DNA of 64,000 bases from Gracilaria domingensis. Lineage: Eukaryota > Rhodophyta > Florideophyceae > Gracilariales > Gracilariaceae. The notes under the pieces are model-generated. The model saw nothing but the letters and a program-made list of their open reading frames with translations. It was not told the origin of the DNA and made no database searches. The stretch lies in the NCBI GenBank assembly GCA_022539475.1, contig VCMS01000281.1, forward strand, positions 1 through 64,000, written 5' to 3'. This document shows positions 40,728 through 52,554 of this stretch, piece after piece; the stretch's first letter is position 1, and each line of letters starts with the position of its first letter. Made by a program: the position numbers and the translations under genes.

Positions 40728-42993
40728 TAGCGCACGTTTGGTGGCGCTCGATTTTTCGTTTGGGCTGTTTGGTGCCGTGCCGCTCTCTCCCCCTCCCTCC
40801 CTCCCCCTCTCTCTCCTTCTCGCTGACTCTGATTGTTTTGCTGCTGCGGCGTGTACGCGGCAAATGTACTGGCTTAGACTAGCTACTGTGTTTTTTCACT
40901 CTTTGACTGTGTACAGAGGCCACTTGGTGCGCGTTGCTCGCGGCAGAGTGCCGAGGTGCTCCTGACATCGGCACTGCGTGCCTTGACAAGATATTTGCGC
41001 GCACTGCTGCCGCCGCGCGCCATCGCCATTGGCTGCGCGCATGTGGCGCGTGCTGACGCTTTAACGCTACGTGGTGGCCCCCGTATCGCGCGAGATGGAT
41101 AAACCCTTGCCACGGCCACAACCCGCCAACACGTTACTGTAGCTTTACACTTGTTCACGCCGCGTCGCTCTACCGACGGTGCACATTTGGCGCCGCCTGC
41201 ACGAACTGAACAACCACGACGTGCAAATGAAGGCCAACTGGTGGGGAAGCGTCGCACCGGCAGAAAGGGGGTTGCTCATGCGTGTATCCTTAACGATACC
41301 ACATGCATGCCGCGCAACGTGCACGTTTTCGCTTCGCTCCAGGCGTTTAACGGTGAGCATAGCTTGCAAACTAATGCATCCGTCCTTCACAGACACCATA
41401 AGACACAGTCTCAACATTGATGCGATGGCGCTGTTTGTCAGCACCATGTGATCGTCACGTGGCGTAAACCAACCATCATGGTCACGACGGCTCATAACTT
41501 CCCGATTTCTGTAAACGCATGGATCTGGATCCACCAACTTATTCTATGAGACGAGGCGCCACTTTAGTGCATCTCAGTGATGTGACATCACCGCAGACAG
41601 CCGCCGCATTGTGGCCCTTTTCTGGCGCAACATCATGTTGATGTTTAACGCGGCTGTGGAATCACTGCTGTAGGACCTGATTCAACCCACCTCTGCCTGT
41701 GCTCCTTTAAAACTTGCCAGCAATTAACCGCGCGCCTGAACAGCACGCACGCAATTGTTTCTTTACAGCGTTGATTCACCGATGTTTCATCGAAACTGTT
41801 TCATACTAATCATCTGGAAACGGGGCAATGAATCAACGCGTCGGCGATGCGAACAGCCGCAACTTTCGATAACAACGCACTGCGTCCTATGCGCGCACTC
41901 GTTCGAAGCGTCGCACGTGTAAACATCCAAACGAAACCAAACTGGCAGATCGAACAGCATATTTTACTAGTGCAATGCACTTTTGACGCAAAACAGGGTG
42001 GACAGGTAATAACCCTTTTTAAACAAGGAAAACTTAAGACTAATTTTGAATTAAGACAAGGTTTGCGGCAACGCTTATAAACTACTTGTAAACGCCATTT
42101 TCTGAAAGCAAACAAAACGGCGCGGGTGGTAAGAAACTCAAAGAAAGCACCACAACAAATGCCCGAGAGTACTAGTATACACTGCAAACGATAATACAGA
42201 AGCCCAGCAATAAACAGAATAGCCGAACAGCAGAACTAAGTTAATACAGCCTGTATCAATGTTTACTTCGAAACGAGCAACTGACGACAGAGGCGCAGAC
42301 CAAGTAGCTAGTAAATGCATTGCACAACCCAAGTTTTTGGGTCAAACAAAGGCGTTGGTTCGCTTAGATTTGTTACACTGTGTACACGAGTTCAATGGAT
42401 GGCAAAACACTACAACTTTAGCAAAAAAGGGAGGCCAGAGACCGAGCTGGCCGTAGAGAGAAAATAAGGGGAACGAGAAGTAGGTTGATAGCAGAGAGGC
42501 ACAAACCGTGCTAAAGAAACGTGGAAATGCCAAGGGGGAGGGTCGAACACAGAGAGGAAAAGAAATGAGAGTGGGTTAGAGGTAGGGTCTTCGTTAGGGG
42601 AGAAGTGGTCTGCTCGAGCTGAGTCACTGATGATCTCTAGAGCCCGGCTGTTTATATAGAAATCTGAAGTTGAGATATAGTCTGATGTGGCCTGTCCTCT
42701 CTATTTTACACCTAGAAAGAATTGAGTAATTTTCGTGATGGTTCTTTAAAGTGGATATATGATCGGTGTTCTTTGTCGGGGTGTTGTCCGACTCTATTAC
42801 ACGCTATGATGTATGTCTTTGTGAGGACGTTATGTTATTGGAATATCGGTCAATGTCCCAGTTATCCGGGTACACTGTATCAAAATCTTGTGCTGATTGT
42901 CGCGAACCAGGATAAATGTCCTCCCACCCCATGCTTTGCCACGAGTTTTCCGTTCCTCACGATCCCGATTCTAGTTACTTTTCTCCGTTGAAC
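40728..42993. other. Intergenic, exit from GC island, no gene recognised
   Basis: 2.3 kb. It starts with a CT-rich tract (40785-40830), then returns to ordinary composition by about 41100. Short frames (41145-41537, 41810-42187) show no motifs. The part near 42640-42720 is AT-rich and may belong to the element that follows. Confidence 0.4.
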
Positions 42994-43776
42994 ATGTCGG
43001 CCAACCAAGTTCTCACCATGGTTACTGATGATGATACGAACCATTCCGGTGTCCCCCGTCTATGTTCTAGCGTGATTGATCACGAAGCCGAAGAGGTCAA
43101 CAGTGATGTCGTTGCCACGGAAGAAGAGGAGCAAGAACTTTCGGCTGATGCGGAAGAGAAGGTGAAGGCCGAAATCGCCGAGTTTGAACTCGTTCTATAC
43201 CGTTTGCTCTCCGTAGAAGCAAAGCAAGCTGTCGATCTCTATGAATGCGTACGCTCTTTACCGTCGTTGTTTGTTCGTGGCTTGGGTTTCGGCCTCACGT
43301 TGTGAGCACTATCCCGCCGGTCTTCACGTCGTTCCGCTATAGTTGGGAAGGTGCGCGTCGTGGCGCGCGATACTGTCTCCGGTGTTGCCTCTGCCCCTGC
43401 GAAGAGGAAGAAAACAGATGGCGAAGATTCTGCTGATAACGCACGCCCCGCGTCACCAACGCATGCTTCAACATAAGCTTCGTCCTTCAGTGATTATGAT
43501 CAGGCCCACGCTGCTTTTGTATCCCCATCTGTGTGGTTCAATCCCACGAGTGGGTAAACAAGAGCCGCCTCGCGGAAAGCGCACCTACAGGGTGTTCGAA
43601 ACCTGCTCTCTATAGGGGTAGATGCAGCAGTAGAACCCTCTGATAAGGCCAGCGCGATGCCGGGTGTAGGTCAGGGCGGCCCCGATCTGAGCGTGCAGTC
43701 AGAGGTGAAGGGGAAGAATCGGCGTAGGTATCCGGTATTTCCGGCGATCCACAGCGAGTGGAGATATCCAGCCTAA
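42994..43776 (+). pseudogene. Broken ORF A of an unclassified mobile element
   Basis: One continuous frame of 261 codons from ATG 42994 (MSANQVLTMVTDDD) to TAA 43774-43776. It is interrupted only by in-frame TGA (43303), TAA (43474) and TAA (43555). There are no frame changes. The product is acidic at first (VATEEEEQELSADAEEKVKAE), then basic and Ser/Ala-rich (APAKRKKTDGEDSADNARP). Each stop is one C-to-T change away from CGA or CAA. It lies before ORF B on the same strand. Family unknown; a gag-like or accessory role is possible. Confidence 0.45.
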
Positions 43777-44546
43777 CGGTAGGGAGTGACAGGGGATCAA
43801 CAAACGAGCCGCACTGCGGAGCAATGACTCGTGATAAACGGAAATAAGTCCCGAGATTAGTGGGCAAAAACCTGTATAACAGGGCAGAGAAACGAGAGCT
43901 GTATGACGGAAATAATAACAAAGAAACAACAAAAGATGCCGTAACGACGGTCTAGGACTCCTCAGTGGTAGAGGTCAGATGACTAGCCCGGAATTGTGGC
44001 GGCTTGCCCGATTAGGGACGTAGACCGTTCACAATCGGCAAGAAAGTCAGAGCCAGAAGCCTCCTTGAGGTTTACTTCCCGTACAGTGGCGGCAAGTGCC
44101 GCCACTTATATACGGCACTTGAAAATATCAATTGAAATATCTAACTATCTGGCAATGCCCGTCAATACACTACAGGTGTGCCCCCGTGGCAGGCTTGCCA
44201 CGACGACCGCGCTATCGGGCCAACTTGGCACACGTGTGCAGAAATACTACCCTTCCTAGGCATACCCCAAAATAAGGCCACTACCCCAGTAGCCTCTCAT
44301 AACCTGAGGTGTCGAAGCCGGTAACGGATCAACAAACTATGAAAAACACCTCGGTGCATCCCCACAAAGGGCGTTTTGCTCTAAATCTCCCCCTTCTCAG
44401 GCTGAGTCACCGACTCCGTCGGCTCGATACGCCTTGCGATGGAGGTATATAAGGAAGTCTCCTAAGACGGGTCTGCCGAGAACTGTTCGGAGCCACCAAT
44501 ACCTCCGGCGTCAGTAGCGAACCTCGCCATTACGAGCCCTCCCGCG
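43777..44546. other. Spacer between ORF A and ORF B, with TATA box
   Basis: 770 bases with no gene. 'ggatcaacaaac' occurs at about 43795 and again near 44326. A TATATAA box at 44446-44452 lies about 95 bases before the ORF B start. 'tctcccccttctcag' near 44387 recurs near 46373 beyond ORF B. Confidence 0.45.
44446..44452 (+). promoter_or_regulatory. TATA box upstream of ORF B
   Basis: TATATAA in a balanced-composition context, followed by ORF B about 95 bases downstream. A plausible element promoter. Confidence 0.45.
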
Positions 44547-46244
44547 ATGTCCAACGCACCGAACGGCCCTCCATCCTCGACGGCACGTATGCAAGTGTCC
44601 AACCCGCCGTTCCGGTCTGTACCTCTTCCGCAGTCGGCGGCTGCCTCTCAACCCGGTTCTTTCGGACAGGATCACGCTCCAGCTCAGGCTGGTCCCGCGC
44701 CCGTATGGGATTGGTTCAACGCCGAGATGCCAGCTACGCTGGGTGGGTGGCCTACCGCAGGCCCGTTACGCATCCGAGATCCGCACCGGCACAGTTTCTT
44801 TTTCGCCCAGGCTCCCTGGCTTGACGCCGAAGCCGTTCGGGATACCGAGCTCGTCGACTCGTACGCTGTCGACGGTCAACTCCCTGGTGGGCTTCCTGCT
44901 GACGTTACCCGTTTATGGGACTAGATCGCCCGCGTTGCGGTCACACCGAGTTGCCTGTTTGTAGGTCGAAACGAAACGAGACAATTTGCTCGCAACGAGA
45001 TGGCCCGCATTAGGTACGCGCGACACTTCCGAGCTCCGAACGAACATCCGGTGCCGGCACAATACCAGTACGACGTGGCACGTTACCGAACTTTCCGCGA
45101 GGTCGGCTACGGCGACCATCTAGCCAACGCGTTGGACGAAATTGACCGATATTCGGACACCGTTCAGCCGCAGCAGGAGTTGATCCTGTGGGCGCGGCCC
45201 ATTCGTCGCGCCGAGTTCCGGTTTCTTCGCCGTCCTGGACGGTTCTAACTTCATGAAGGCCTCCGATTCGAGAGGAAATGGCGTTCCCGCTTCGCGGTAC
45301 TGGTGCCGTACCAGTGCACGGAGGTGGAATGCATTGCGCGTCACTCTCATACTGGGCGATACCTGCCGCTGCCGTCATTCTGGCCTGCGGTCGAAGTCCC
45401 ACGAGGGTGTCACGTAGAACTACCTCCCTGCCCAACTTACATAGGCTCGTACTTCATGAACGATCCGCCTCGTGGCCTGTGGAGCATCCTGGCAACGGAA
45501 TGGACCGTCCGCGTTGCGGCTTTCCTCCTCATCGAGGCATATGATTCGTACCGAGTTTGGTTCATCCCGGAGCTCATTCGGCAAGCGATCCGAGCGCTGG
45601 ATCTCTCCGAGGTGCTCGGCTCGGTCCGCAATGCGCGCGAAGCCACCGCATTGGTGGACGTCATTGACCAGATTGACTGTAATGAGTTGCCTGCTAGTCA
45701 GGTTTCCGACGGGGTTCGTCGGCAGTGGGACCGTTCTCCCGGACGGAACTTCAATGCCGGCGACTTCGTATACTTTGACCCATGGATTTGGGAGGTAATT
45801 GGTTCTGCTGAGGCGGCTGTTCGCCGCCGCGAGGAGCGCAATATTCCAGAAGGGCACCCGCGTGGGTTCGTATACGTCGATGACGACGGTGATGACCCTA
45901 CTGAGGGAGGAAGTCCCATGGATGAGGGGAGCCCAATGGGCGTGTAGGTTGTACCGGAGCCCGGAGCTATGGGCGACGACGACGAAGTCGTGGTTGTCGT
46001 CCCACCCGCTGTAGCGGCTCCCGATCCGACCGGCCTGTAGGCTCAGGACGTAGCATCCGCCGGGGGCGGCAGTTCCTCTCTCACTCCGCGAGCGGCGGTC
46101 ATTCGCGACTTCCTCCGAGGCGTGGGAGTGGCCGTTCCCGATACGGTGACCGACGAGTCGGAGTTGCAAGCGATAGCGGCACAGCGCTTCTCCGGGGCTC
46201 CCGGTAGTGGTGGCATCCCAGGTGCTCGGCCGTCCGGAGCGTAA
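44547..46244 (+). pseudogene. Broken ORF B of an unclassified mobile element
   Basis: A single 566-codon frame from ATG 44547 to TAA 46242-46244, interrupted only by TAG 44922, TAA 45246, TAG 45945 and TAG 46038, with no frame change over 1.7 kb. All four stops could derive from Gln codons (CAG or CAA) by C-to-T. The protein opens Pro/Ser/Gln-rich, then has a Trp-rich segment (VWDWFNAEMPATLGGW). A folded middle follows (AEFRFLRRPGRF; LWSILATEWTVRVAAFLL; VWFIPELIRQAIRALDL), then an acidic Gly/Asp-rich tail. It is not recognised as a known polyprotein; capsid-like (gag) is one option. Confidence 0.5.
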
Positions 46245-48092
46245 TTCCCCGGCTCGCGATCCCTGACGGGCTACGGTAGTCCGCGATAGACCCCGATGAT
46301 GCGGGGCGACTCAATAGTTAGAGGTAAACTTCTCCAGCCTTGCTGGCTTGGCTCAAACTCTTCGTCTTGTTCTCCCCCTTCTCAGTGGGCAATACCTCGT
46401 TCGAGGCTGTTGCGAATGGCCCACGAGAGCGGGGTAACTTTCCACAGAAGCGGTTGTAACGATAAAACTTCTTAGTCTTCCTTCCAGTGTCCTGGCTTCT
46501 CCTCCTTCTTCTCGGTCCACGTTGTAAATGTGTAGTAATTGGAAACGTTTGGTTTGAATTTCAGTACCAAATGTTTTGCATAAATCTGTTCGAAGTTTGA
46601 ACTCATAAATTATTGTTTGATTTTGTTTGATAAGAGCGAAATCGTTTTAATTTGTTTCTGTTTGAAACTGTGTATCTTTAAACATTTTCGTCTCGAGTTC
46701 TAACCGATTTCACAACTTACCATTTTCCTTTTGCTGGTATCCGCGTATTAATCCAAACCCGAAACAAATCGTTCGTGCGCTGTACAATTTTGTACCCCCA
46801 ATTCTGCCCGCCTCCGACTCCATGGATAGTAGTAATTGTTGGTCCGCAGATATTGCCCGTCCGGTTACATCCCTAAACGAGACGTTGAGTTCTATCGGCC
46901 CACACGAGTAGTCCGTCCCAAAAGCCGTCGTTCCACTGATCAGCACCGGCGGCCCGCATGAAGGACACACGGGATCATCCATAATCTGCTTCGGATTCTT
47001 TACGGAAGAAAGACGTTAAGCTAGCGCAGGAGAAATGAGAACAATGGCGGTCATGTTGCATGCTTTATATATCTACCACTTCTAAATGGAATGAAGTTCA
47101 CTGTAGTATGCATTGTTGGCGCATATGCAGGGTGTCCTGGGGTACGGGTATGCGTCAGCATGTACACGTGGCTATACACTGGAGAGTTCAGCGCGGTTCA
47201 ATACACGTGGGATGCTCGAGCGCAATTCCACGTGTACTAAATGAGCCAATGGGCACTAGCTGTGCTCAGGGAGCGCCTACTATGCTACAAATAGGAGTGC
47301 TACTGCATCTAGTTAGTAACTATAGTGCGCATTGCGTTCCTAGTCCCTTCTAGAGGGTTCAAAACGCTATGTAAAGCGTCTCGAAGACGCCTGATGGTGT
47401 CTCGACCCAACACTACCTTGCATTCAACATTTACTATTCAACCTCAACCGCTCCCAAATATCTTGGGCAGCGCATTTAAGTGAGTCATTTCTGCGTTTAG
47501 GCCCCTGTGCCTTACTAACATATTTTGTGCTTGGGCGTTTTGTGGGAGCACTGCTCTACTCAGACGATAACCCAGTACCGGTCGAAGAGCCCTAGGCGTG
47601 GACGGGAACCTGGTAGTGTGTACTAGAGGTACTCTTGTTGTACGTGAGCCCCACCGGAGCTTCGGCTCGGATAACGGTGTCGGTCGAAAGACCTGGTGAT
47701 ACACGAACACTTGTGCTGGACGGGAAGCTGTCCGTTGGGTTTTACTTTGAGTGTCAAGTAACGTCTTCTGCAAGAGGCCAGCTTGGGTACGGAGTAAAGA
47801 CTTTTCTTCAGTTAGTAACTTCCCTCAGGACGCCTCGTAAGAAGTCTATACGCTTGTCTTTGGGCGCGCAGAGATACGTTTGGCTGCAGAATTCACGTGC
47901 AGTTTCTTGATGTCCGTTGTTCGTTATCTTTCGTATGGTGGTTATGACGTCATTAGCTCTCCCTTCTTTCTTTGCTCTGGGATCTTTCCCTGAGCGTACT
48001 ACGTTTATTTACGTAGTGGATTCTGGGCCTACGTTGGTATTTTTGTGTGGCTGGTTATTCTACCCTGAGTCTCCTTCTGCTACGAGAGGCAA
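46245..48092. other. No gene recognised; possible old LTR or leader DNA
   Basis: 1.85 kb between the ORF A/B element and the copia gag. It contains a T/A-rich stretch (46540-46700), CACGTG boxes near 47165, 47206 and 47230, and the short repeat 'ggtcgaa(a/g)ag' near 47580 and 47683. No LTR pair with the copia 3' side was visible. Confidence 0.35.
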
Positions 48093-48911
48093 GTGCAAGG
48101 ATTTGTGAACACCGACGTTGTTTGCCACCAAAATGACGTCCAGACATCACATCTTGCGTGTCAAGGCCCAGCGTCTTTTCTTAGAAAAATATTTAACCAT
48201 GTGCATACTCTTCAGTTGGCTGATGAACTAATGGAATCTCGGTACAATTTCACGGCGCGTCAGAAACGAATAGAAAATAAACTCAATGCTATTCGCTTCG
48301 AATTATACATGAAAGACGCTGGTACTAACATCAAAGCCCTCGAATCACTCTAAGACGACATCTCGAAAATGGCTCCACAAGGACCGGGACATTGTCAGTC
48401 AGAAGCATATCTCATCGGATATCTGTGCAAGGTGATAGTTGGTAACACATGGGCCACATTTCCCATTGCACGTCTGGACATGGAAAACCTCTCCTTCCAG
48501 AAATTCTACACGCAATTGGAATGCGCAGTACAACGTGAAAACGAGGAAAAACTTGGGAGAAACGCCAAAAATCCTTTTCTTTAATCCTCCTTCTCGAAGA
48601 GTTTCGATACGAACTACAAATCAGGTCCCCCAGCACGGTACGAACCTTACCGCAATAAGCGCAAAATCTCTCGCATGCGTAAGAATATAACTTGCTTTGG
48701 CTGTGAAAAAGATGGTCATACTATCAAGTTCTGTCGCAATTCCCAAGACCTTGCAACTATAACGGCACCGGAGGTTCTACTACTGCAACCATCCGGAAAA
48801 GTAGATTCCCAACACAAAGCGTTAAACCACGAGCACAGGATAACGAAGACAGCGAGCGCGATCTTGAGAACAAACGACCTTCTTTGGTCAAGTACAAGAA
48901 GATACCAATGA
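48093..48911 (+). pseudogene. Copia gag remnant with CCHC zinc knuckle
   Basis: Three adjoining open stretches stay in one frame and are separated by TAA codons at 48351 and 48582. The middle part (EAYLIGYLCKVIVGNTWATF, then NLSFQKFYTQLECAV) resembles copia capsid. A CCHC knuckle, CFGCEKDGHTIKFC, lies at about 48693-48734, the RNA-binding nucleocapsid motif. The frame is lost after about 48870 through small indels. Confidence 0.65.
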
Positions 48912-48919
48912 CGCAATTC

Positions 48920-49882
48920 AGCAGGAAACTGACGATGCTGAATCCGTATCTGTTGGATAAGTCGACAACGAATCCGATACGTATGAAACCCCAGACCCGT
49001 TCAACACACTATTTACACTTCTCGACGTTGATAACTCAATGCCTATGTTAGACTTAGACAAAGGTTATCACCATCTTCGCATCTTTCGTAGACGCACTAT
49101 CCCTAAAATCAACCTTTTAAAAACAGCCCAACCGGAAGACGCTGACGCAGACACGCGGAAACGTATTACGGCCATAAAAAGAGCTTGTCAAACTTTCCAA
49201 CGTTTTACGCCTAACCCACAACGATTCCAACTGTCATTTCTCCATGGCGTAATATTCAATCAGGACCTAGCAAGAGACGTATTTACAATTAGCAGCAAAG
49301 CTGTACTACACGTAGTTCATATTCATACGCACTTCGACGCCGCCAGATTCTTACACGGCCACTCATTGGATAAAATTTGGAACACTTTCCTCAACTGCTG
49401 GGCCAAATGTACGCAGGATATCCGGATTCAATTCGTTGCACGAAAGCTCCGTTTTTACGTCATTTCGTTAGAAACCCAAAATAGATGAGTTCGGCCTCGA
49501 CTTCCGACTCTCCGGTGTAGAAAGCCACAACTCTATAGTGGATGGAGAACTTTATCGTGCACCTGTCAGAGCAATTTTTCTCGAAATACAATATGACCTT
49601 AATATAGAGCATGATGATCTCATTCTCGCAACCGACGCCAGGGCAATGAATGACACCTTGAATCCCGAAGTTCCCGTACGATCCCTTCTCGTCTCTGGTG
49701 TACTATCACTATTTCCCAGCACTCACACTCGTCCTTCTCACCAAGAGGAACGAATGCAAGCATTATTGACGCCCAGTTCTGGAATAGAAATTATCTCGAA
49801 CGAGCTTCGTCTCCAAATGGCCTTAGAATCTCGTCTAAATGAAGCTGTACGACACACCTACGCCCCGGCGACATGGTTCTAA
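48920..49882 (+). pseudogene. Copia integrase remnant
   Basis: Two frames joined by a shift near 49490. The first part has FDAARFLHGHSLDKIWNTFL, matching an integrase catalytic-core helix. The second has VESHNSIVDGELYRAPVRAIF and ATDARAMNDTLNP, then SLLVSGVLSLFP, the pattern 'veshnsiG.gEr.h..lR' and 'kamNdt..p..lLvfG' of copia-like integrases. The catalytic acidic residues cannot all be placed. Confidence 0.65.
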
Positions 49883-50301
49883 TGGGTGCATCCAGAAAAC
49901 TTTTAAGAGGCAGCCGGCTAAATGTAGTCCAATGAGAAGCCGAGAATTTTGCCCAGCGTACCGCCAAAATTGGCCGTTTGAAATCACCTTCTCGGGTGAC
50001 GTCAAACCCTCAAACCGTCCAAAACCGGAATAAACGACGACTTGGCGTCTCGTGACTTTTGCAATGACACGCAATTGCGAAAAAGCTACCATCACTGCAG
50101 CATCTCGTAATCACAACAAATGCCGTGATTCTGAGCATCTCTAGGCGACAATCTAAGCGTCGGTAGCACAGAGCAGCGAAACATACCCGTCAATGCCTGC
50201 TTCACCCCACAAACGACGGCACAAAACGCGCACCTTGGCAGCAGATCTTAAGCCAAGGAACAAAAAACGACTACATTTCTGCAACCAATTTTAACAAAAG
50301 A

Positions 50302-51251
50302 GTGTTTCACGACACACTTCTGCCAGTGTTTGAGAATCACAGATCGCAATGCAACTATGGGAGTCCGTATCGAAAGAGCAAAGACAAACGAAGGAGGAAG
50401 CCACTTCTGTCTTCCACCGATTTGCTTGCACTTGCGTCGCATTATATAAAAACGTCCTCAAGTACAGCACAGTTGTCTCTCTTCTTTGGTCTAGTACCGT
50501 CATCTATAACAGTATGGTTTGAGTACTCATCAATAGTACTGCAAAAAGCACTGCGTAGTACTGATGCTTCCTCTTTTGCCATAGAATGGCCCAATGTAGA
50601 TGAAATGAGACAGTGTGTCGCTCTAATGGAAAACAATCGTCGCTACGGTCCACTTCTTCGCGGCATTTTTGGCCCAACAGATGGGGAGAGGTTCAAGTGT
50701 CAGAACTACAGCGACGCTAACCTATAAAAGGCGTTTTATGAAGGGTTTACGCAACAGGAGAAAGTCACTAATCTTTTTGTCTTTAACTGCTTTGGGGAAA
50801 TTATACACGATGCTATAAACTTTCATGGCAGTTGACATGACAAAAAGCCAGCCGGCGTTTCGGGCCTTCATCATCCTAAGCTCAGCGTCGAAATGACCCT
50901 CCTAGGCATGGCTATTCTCGGTGACTCAGCGTTTTTCAACAATGCTAAATGTACGAACGCAAAGATACTGCGCGCACGAAAAGCAAACGAAACCAGCGAC
51001 ACCCCGCAGTCTGCGGAACGGGCTGCAATAGATCTGGTTATGCAGCGCATAAGGCCAAGTGAACGACAGAGTCCCGAGTGGGGCATAAGAGCGTGAAAGG
51101 GCCCGCTTCCACGCCTCAAGACGATACTACCGAAGGACGCAAAGCGGCGAAGCATGATTATCGAGATAGCACGTCGTTTACTGAACGTACGCACCCGTCT
51201 TATGGGCCGCAATCAGATTGCAACTACCTACCTCCCAGTTCCTGAACAGTG
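50302..51251 (+). pseudogene. PIF/Harbinger-like (DDE_Tnp_4) transposase, broken by stops only
   Basis: A frame of about 316 codons with three in-frame stops (TAA 50725, TGA 50836, TGA 51094) and no frame changes. A helix-turn-helix (LSLFFGLVPSSITVWFEYS) precedes the DDE core. First Asp in IFGPTDGERF; then KAFYEGFTQQEK and a strand 'LFVFNCFGEIIHDAINF' ending in H-D; then MAILGDSAFF; then the Glu-containing helix ERAAIDLVMQRIRPSERQSP and EWGIRA. The end 'LLNVRTRLMGRNQIATTYL' is typical. The first stop sits where Gln would fit, and the second, after Gly-Ser, where Trp would fit. It is inserted in the copia element and paired tail to tail with the Myb-like ORF. Confidence 0.75.
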
Positions 51252-51371
51252 AGCGCGGGTTCTTGCTCGAGGGGTAAAGTCCGCCATTGCGAGCTTGCGG
51301 CAAAGGCCCGCACGAGCGGAAAAGTTGACCGAATAACACCGTCCTCGACGATCGCATTACTTCCCGAAGCT

Positions 51372-52178
51372 CTAACTGGTGTTCTTTGCAAGGGTTTTGG
51401 AGAGCTGCATAAGAACCGTATTCATGCCCGCAATCATCGACTTCGTCTCCTCCATGTTTCTCTTCATCTCCTCCTTTACGGATAAGATCTCCTCCTTCAC
51501 CGCGGCTTGACTCACAACGAGACCGTCATTGTTAACGGTTGCGGCACTAGATGACTGCATCGAGTTTGCGATGATACCAATAAAGCCTGTCATGGCATCG
51601 ACCTTGTCCACCAAAACATCTTCTGTCTTCTGTTTCTTGCCCTCCAAACTACCTGTGCCCAGTCGACGCTTGTTCTCATTTTCACCTAAAGTTAGAGATG
51701 CACTGCCTGCTGCAGGGTTTGTGCTGGAATCCACTGCCACGGTCTCCACTCGATTTTTCGTCGTCATCTAAAACCATTGCCACCATTTTCGCTTGTATGT
51801 CTCTCGCAATGTGTTTGGCTCTGCGCACAGCCGGAGGGCAAGTCCGGTCTCCAGTTTTCTTCTTTGTTCAACAAAGTTTGTCGTACTTTTTCTTCAAAGA
51901 TTCATGATCACGTACTCGTCTGCTTTTCTCTTTTGTGTACGCGGCATATTTATCAGCGACAATTGCCCACATGTTGCCGCCAATTGGTTCACGGCCTCCA
52001 CAATGTCATGCTGGATTTATTCATCTTCTTTGCTGTAGTTAGGTGCTCCAGTTCTCCCCTTCGTTTCCTTTTTGGGGAAGGTTTTGGACGATTGTTTCGC
52101 AGGTTAGGGTTTACTCTGATCAGTTGGCGTGGGGTTTAAGGAAGAGGACGCTGGAGTTGCGTCTTGTGTTGTAGTCAT
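51372..52178 (-). pseudogene. Myb/SANT-like DNA-binding protein of the PIF/Harbinger-like element, decayed
   Basis: From ATG 52178 the strand encodes a Ser/Pro/Lys-rich start, then a trihelix/SANT-like domain: NYSKEDE, IVEAV, (shift) GGNMWAIVADKYAAYTKEK, RRVRDHESLKKKYDKL, KKKTGDRTCPPAVRRAKHIA. It continues, after a frame change, into an intact 131-codon coiled-coil stretch ending at 51372. PIF/Harbinger elements carry such a second protein, which binds the transposon ends and brings the transposase to the nucleus. Stops at 'KP*PAKQ', 'KEDE*IQ' and 'KLC*TKK', plus two frame shifts, make it non-functional. Confidence 0.65.
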
Positions 52179-52554
52179 GATGGCTGCGAAAGGCAATGAA
52201 CAGAAGTTTTGCTGGCTTGAAATATCGTGGTGTGTATGTAAGTTATTGAGGTGCAAAAACGCGGAAGAATCTTAACCGACATACAGTGTTACTGTTTTTG
52301 AGATTGGCGCCCTATTCTGGGTCGCTGTGTACTTCGGTTTTTCTGAACGGCGCCAAAAGTTTTGGTGGGATGGGGTTTTGGGTATTTCTGGATGCACCCA
52401 ATCTACCGAGAACATGTCACACCAAATTGGTCCGGAACTTTCAAAGTCACTTGAGTCGAAGACGAGCAAATTTTCGTTATGAAGGAAAACGGCGATTTCC
52501 AACACAATATACACCAAGCTAAGCCATAAGTTACGAAAACTGTGACAAAATCCA

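Larger units (their letters stand above)
33290..40740. other. GC-rich compositional island containing four genes
   Basis: Between about 33290 and 40740, base composition is far richer in G+C than on either side. Third codon positions are almost all G or C, and there are long CGCG-alternating stretches, GCC/GGC triplet expansions and C or G homopolymers. The genes inside look intact and belong to well-known families, so this is not non-coding filler. Upstream and downstream genes have balanced codon use. Confidence 0.85.

Noticed and set aside
43955-44040. Possible tRNA: 'ctcagtggtagaggt' resembles a D arm
   Set aside because: No matching T arm (GGTTCRA) or pairing 7-bp acceptor stem at the right distance.
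44547-46244. TAA/TAG recoded as Gln in ORF B
   Set aside because: CAA and CAG are also used freely in the frame, host genes terminate normally with TAG, TAA and TGA, and ORF A also has an internal TGA; C-to-T decay is simpler.
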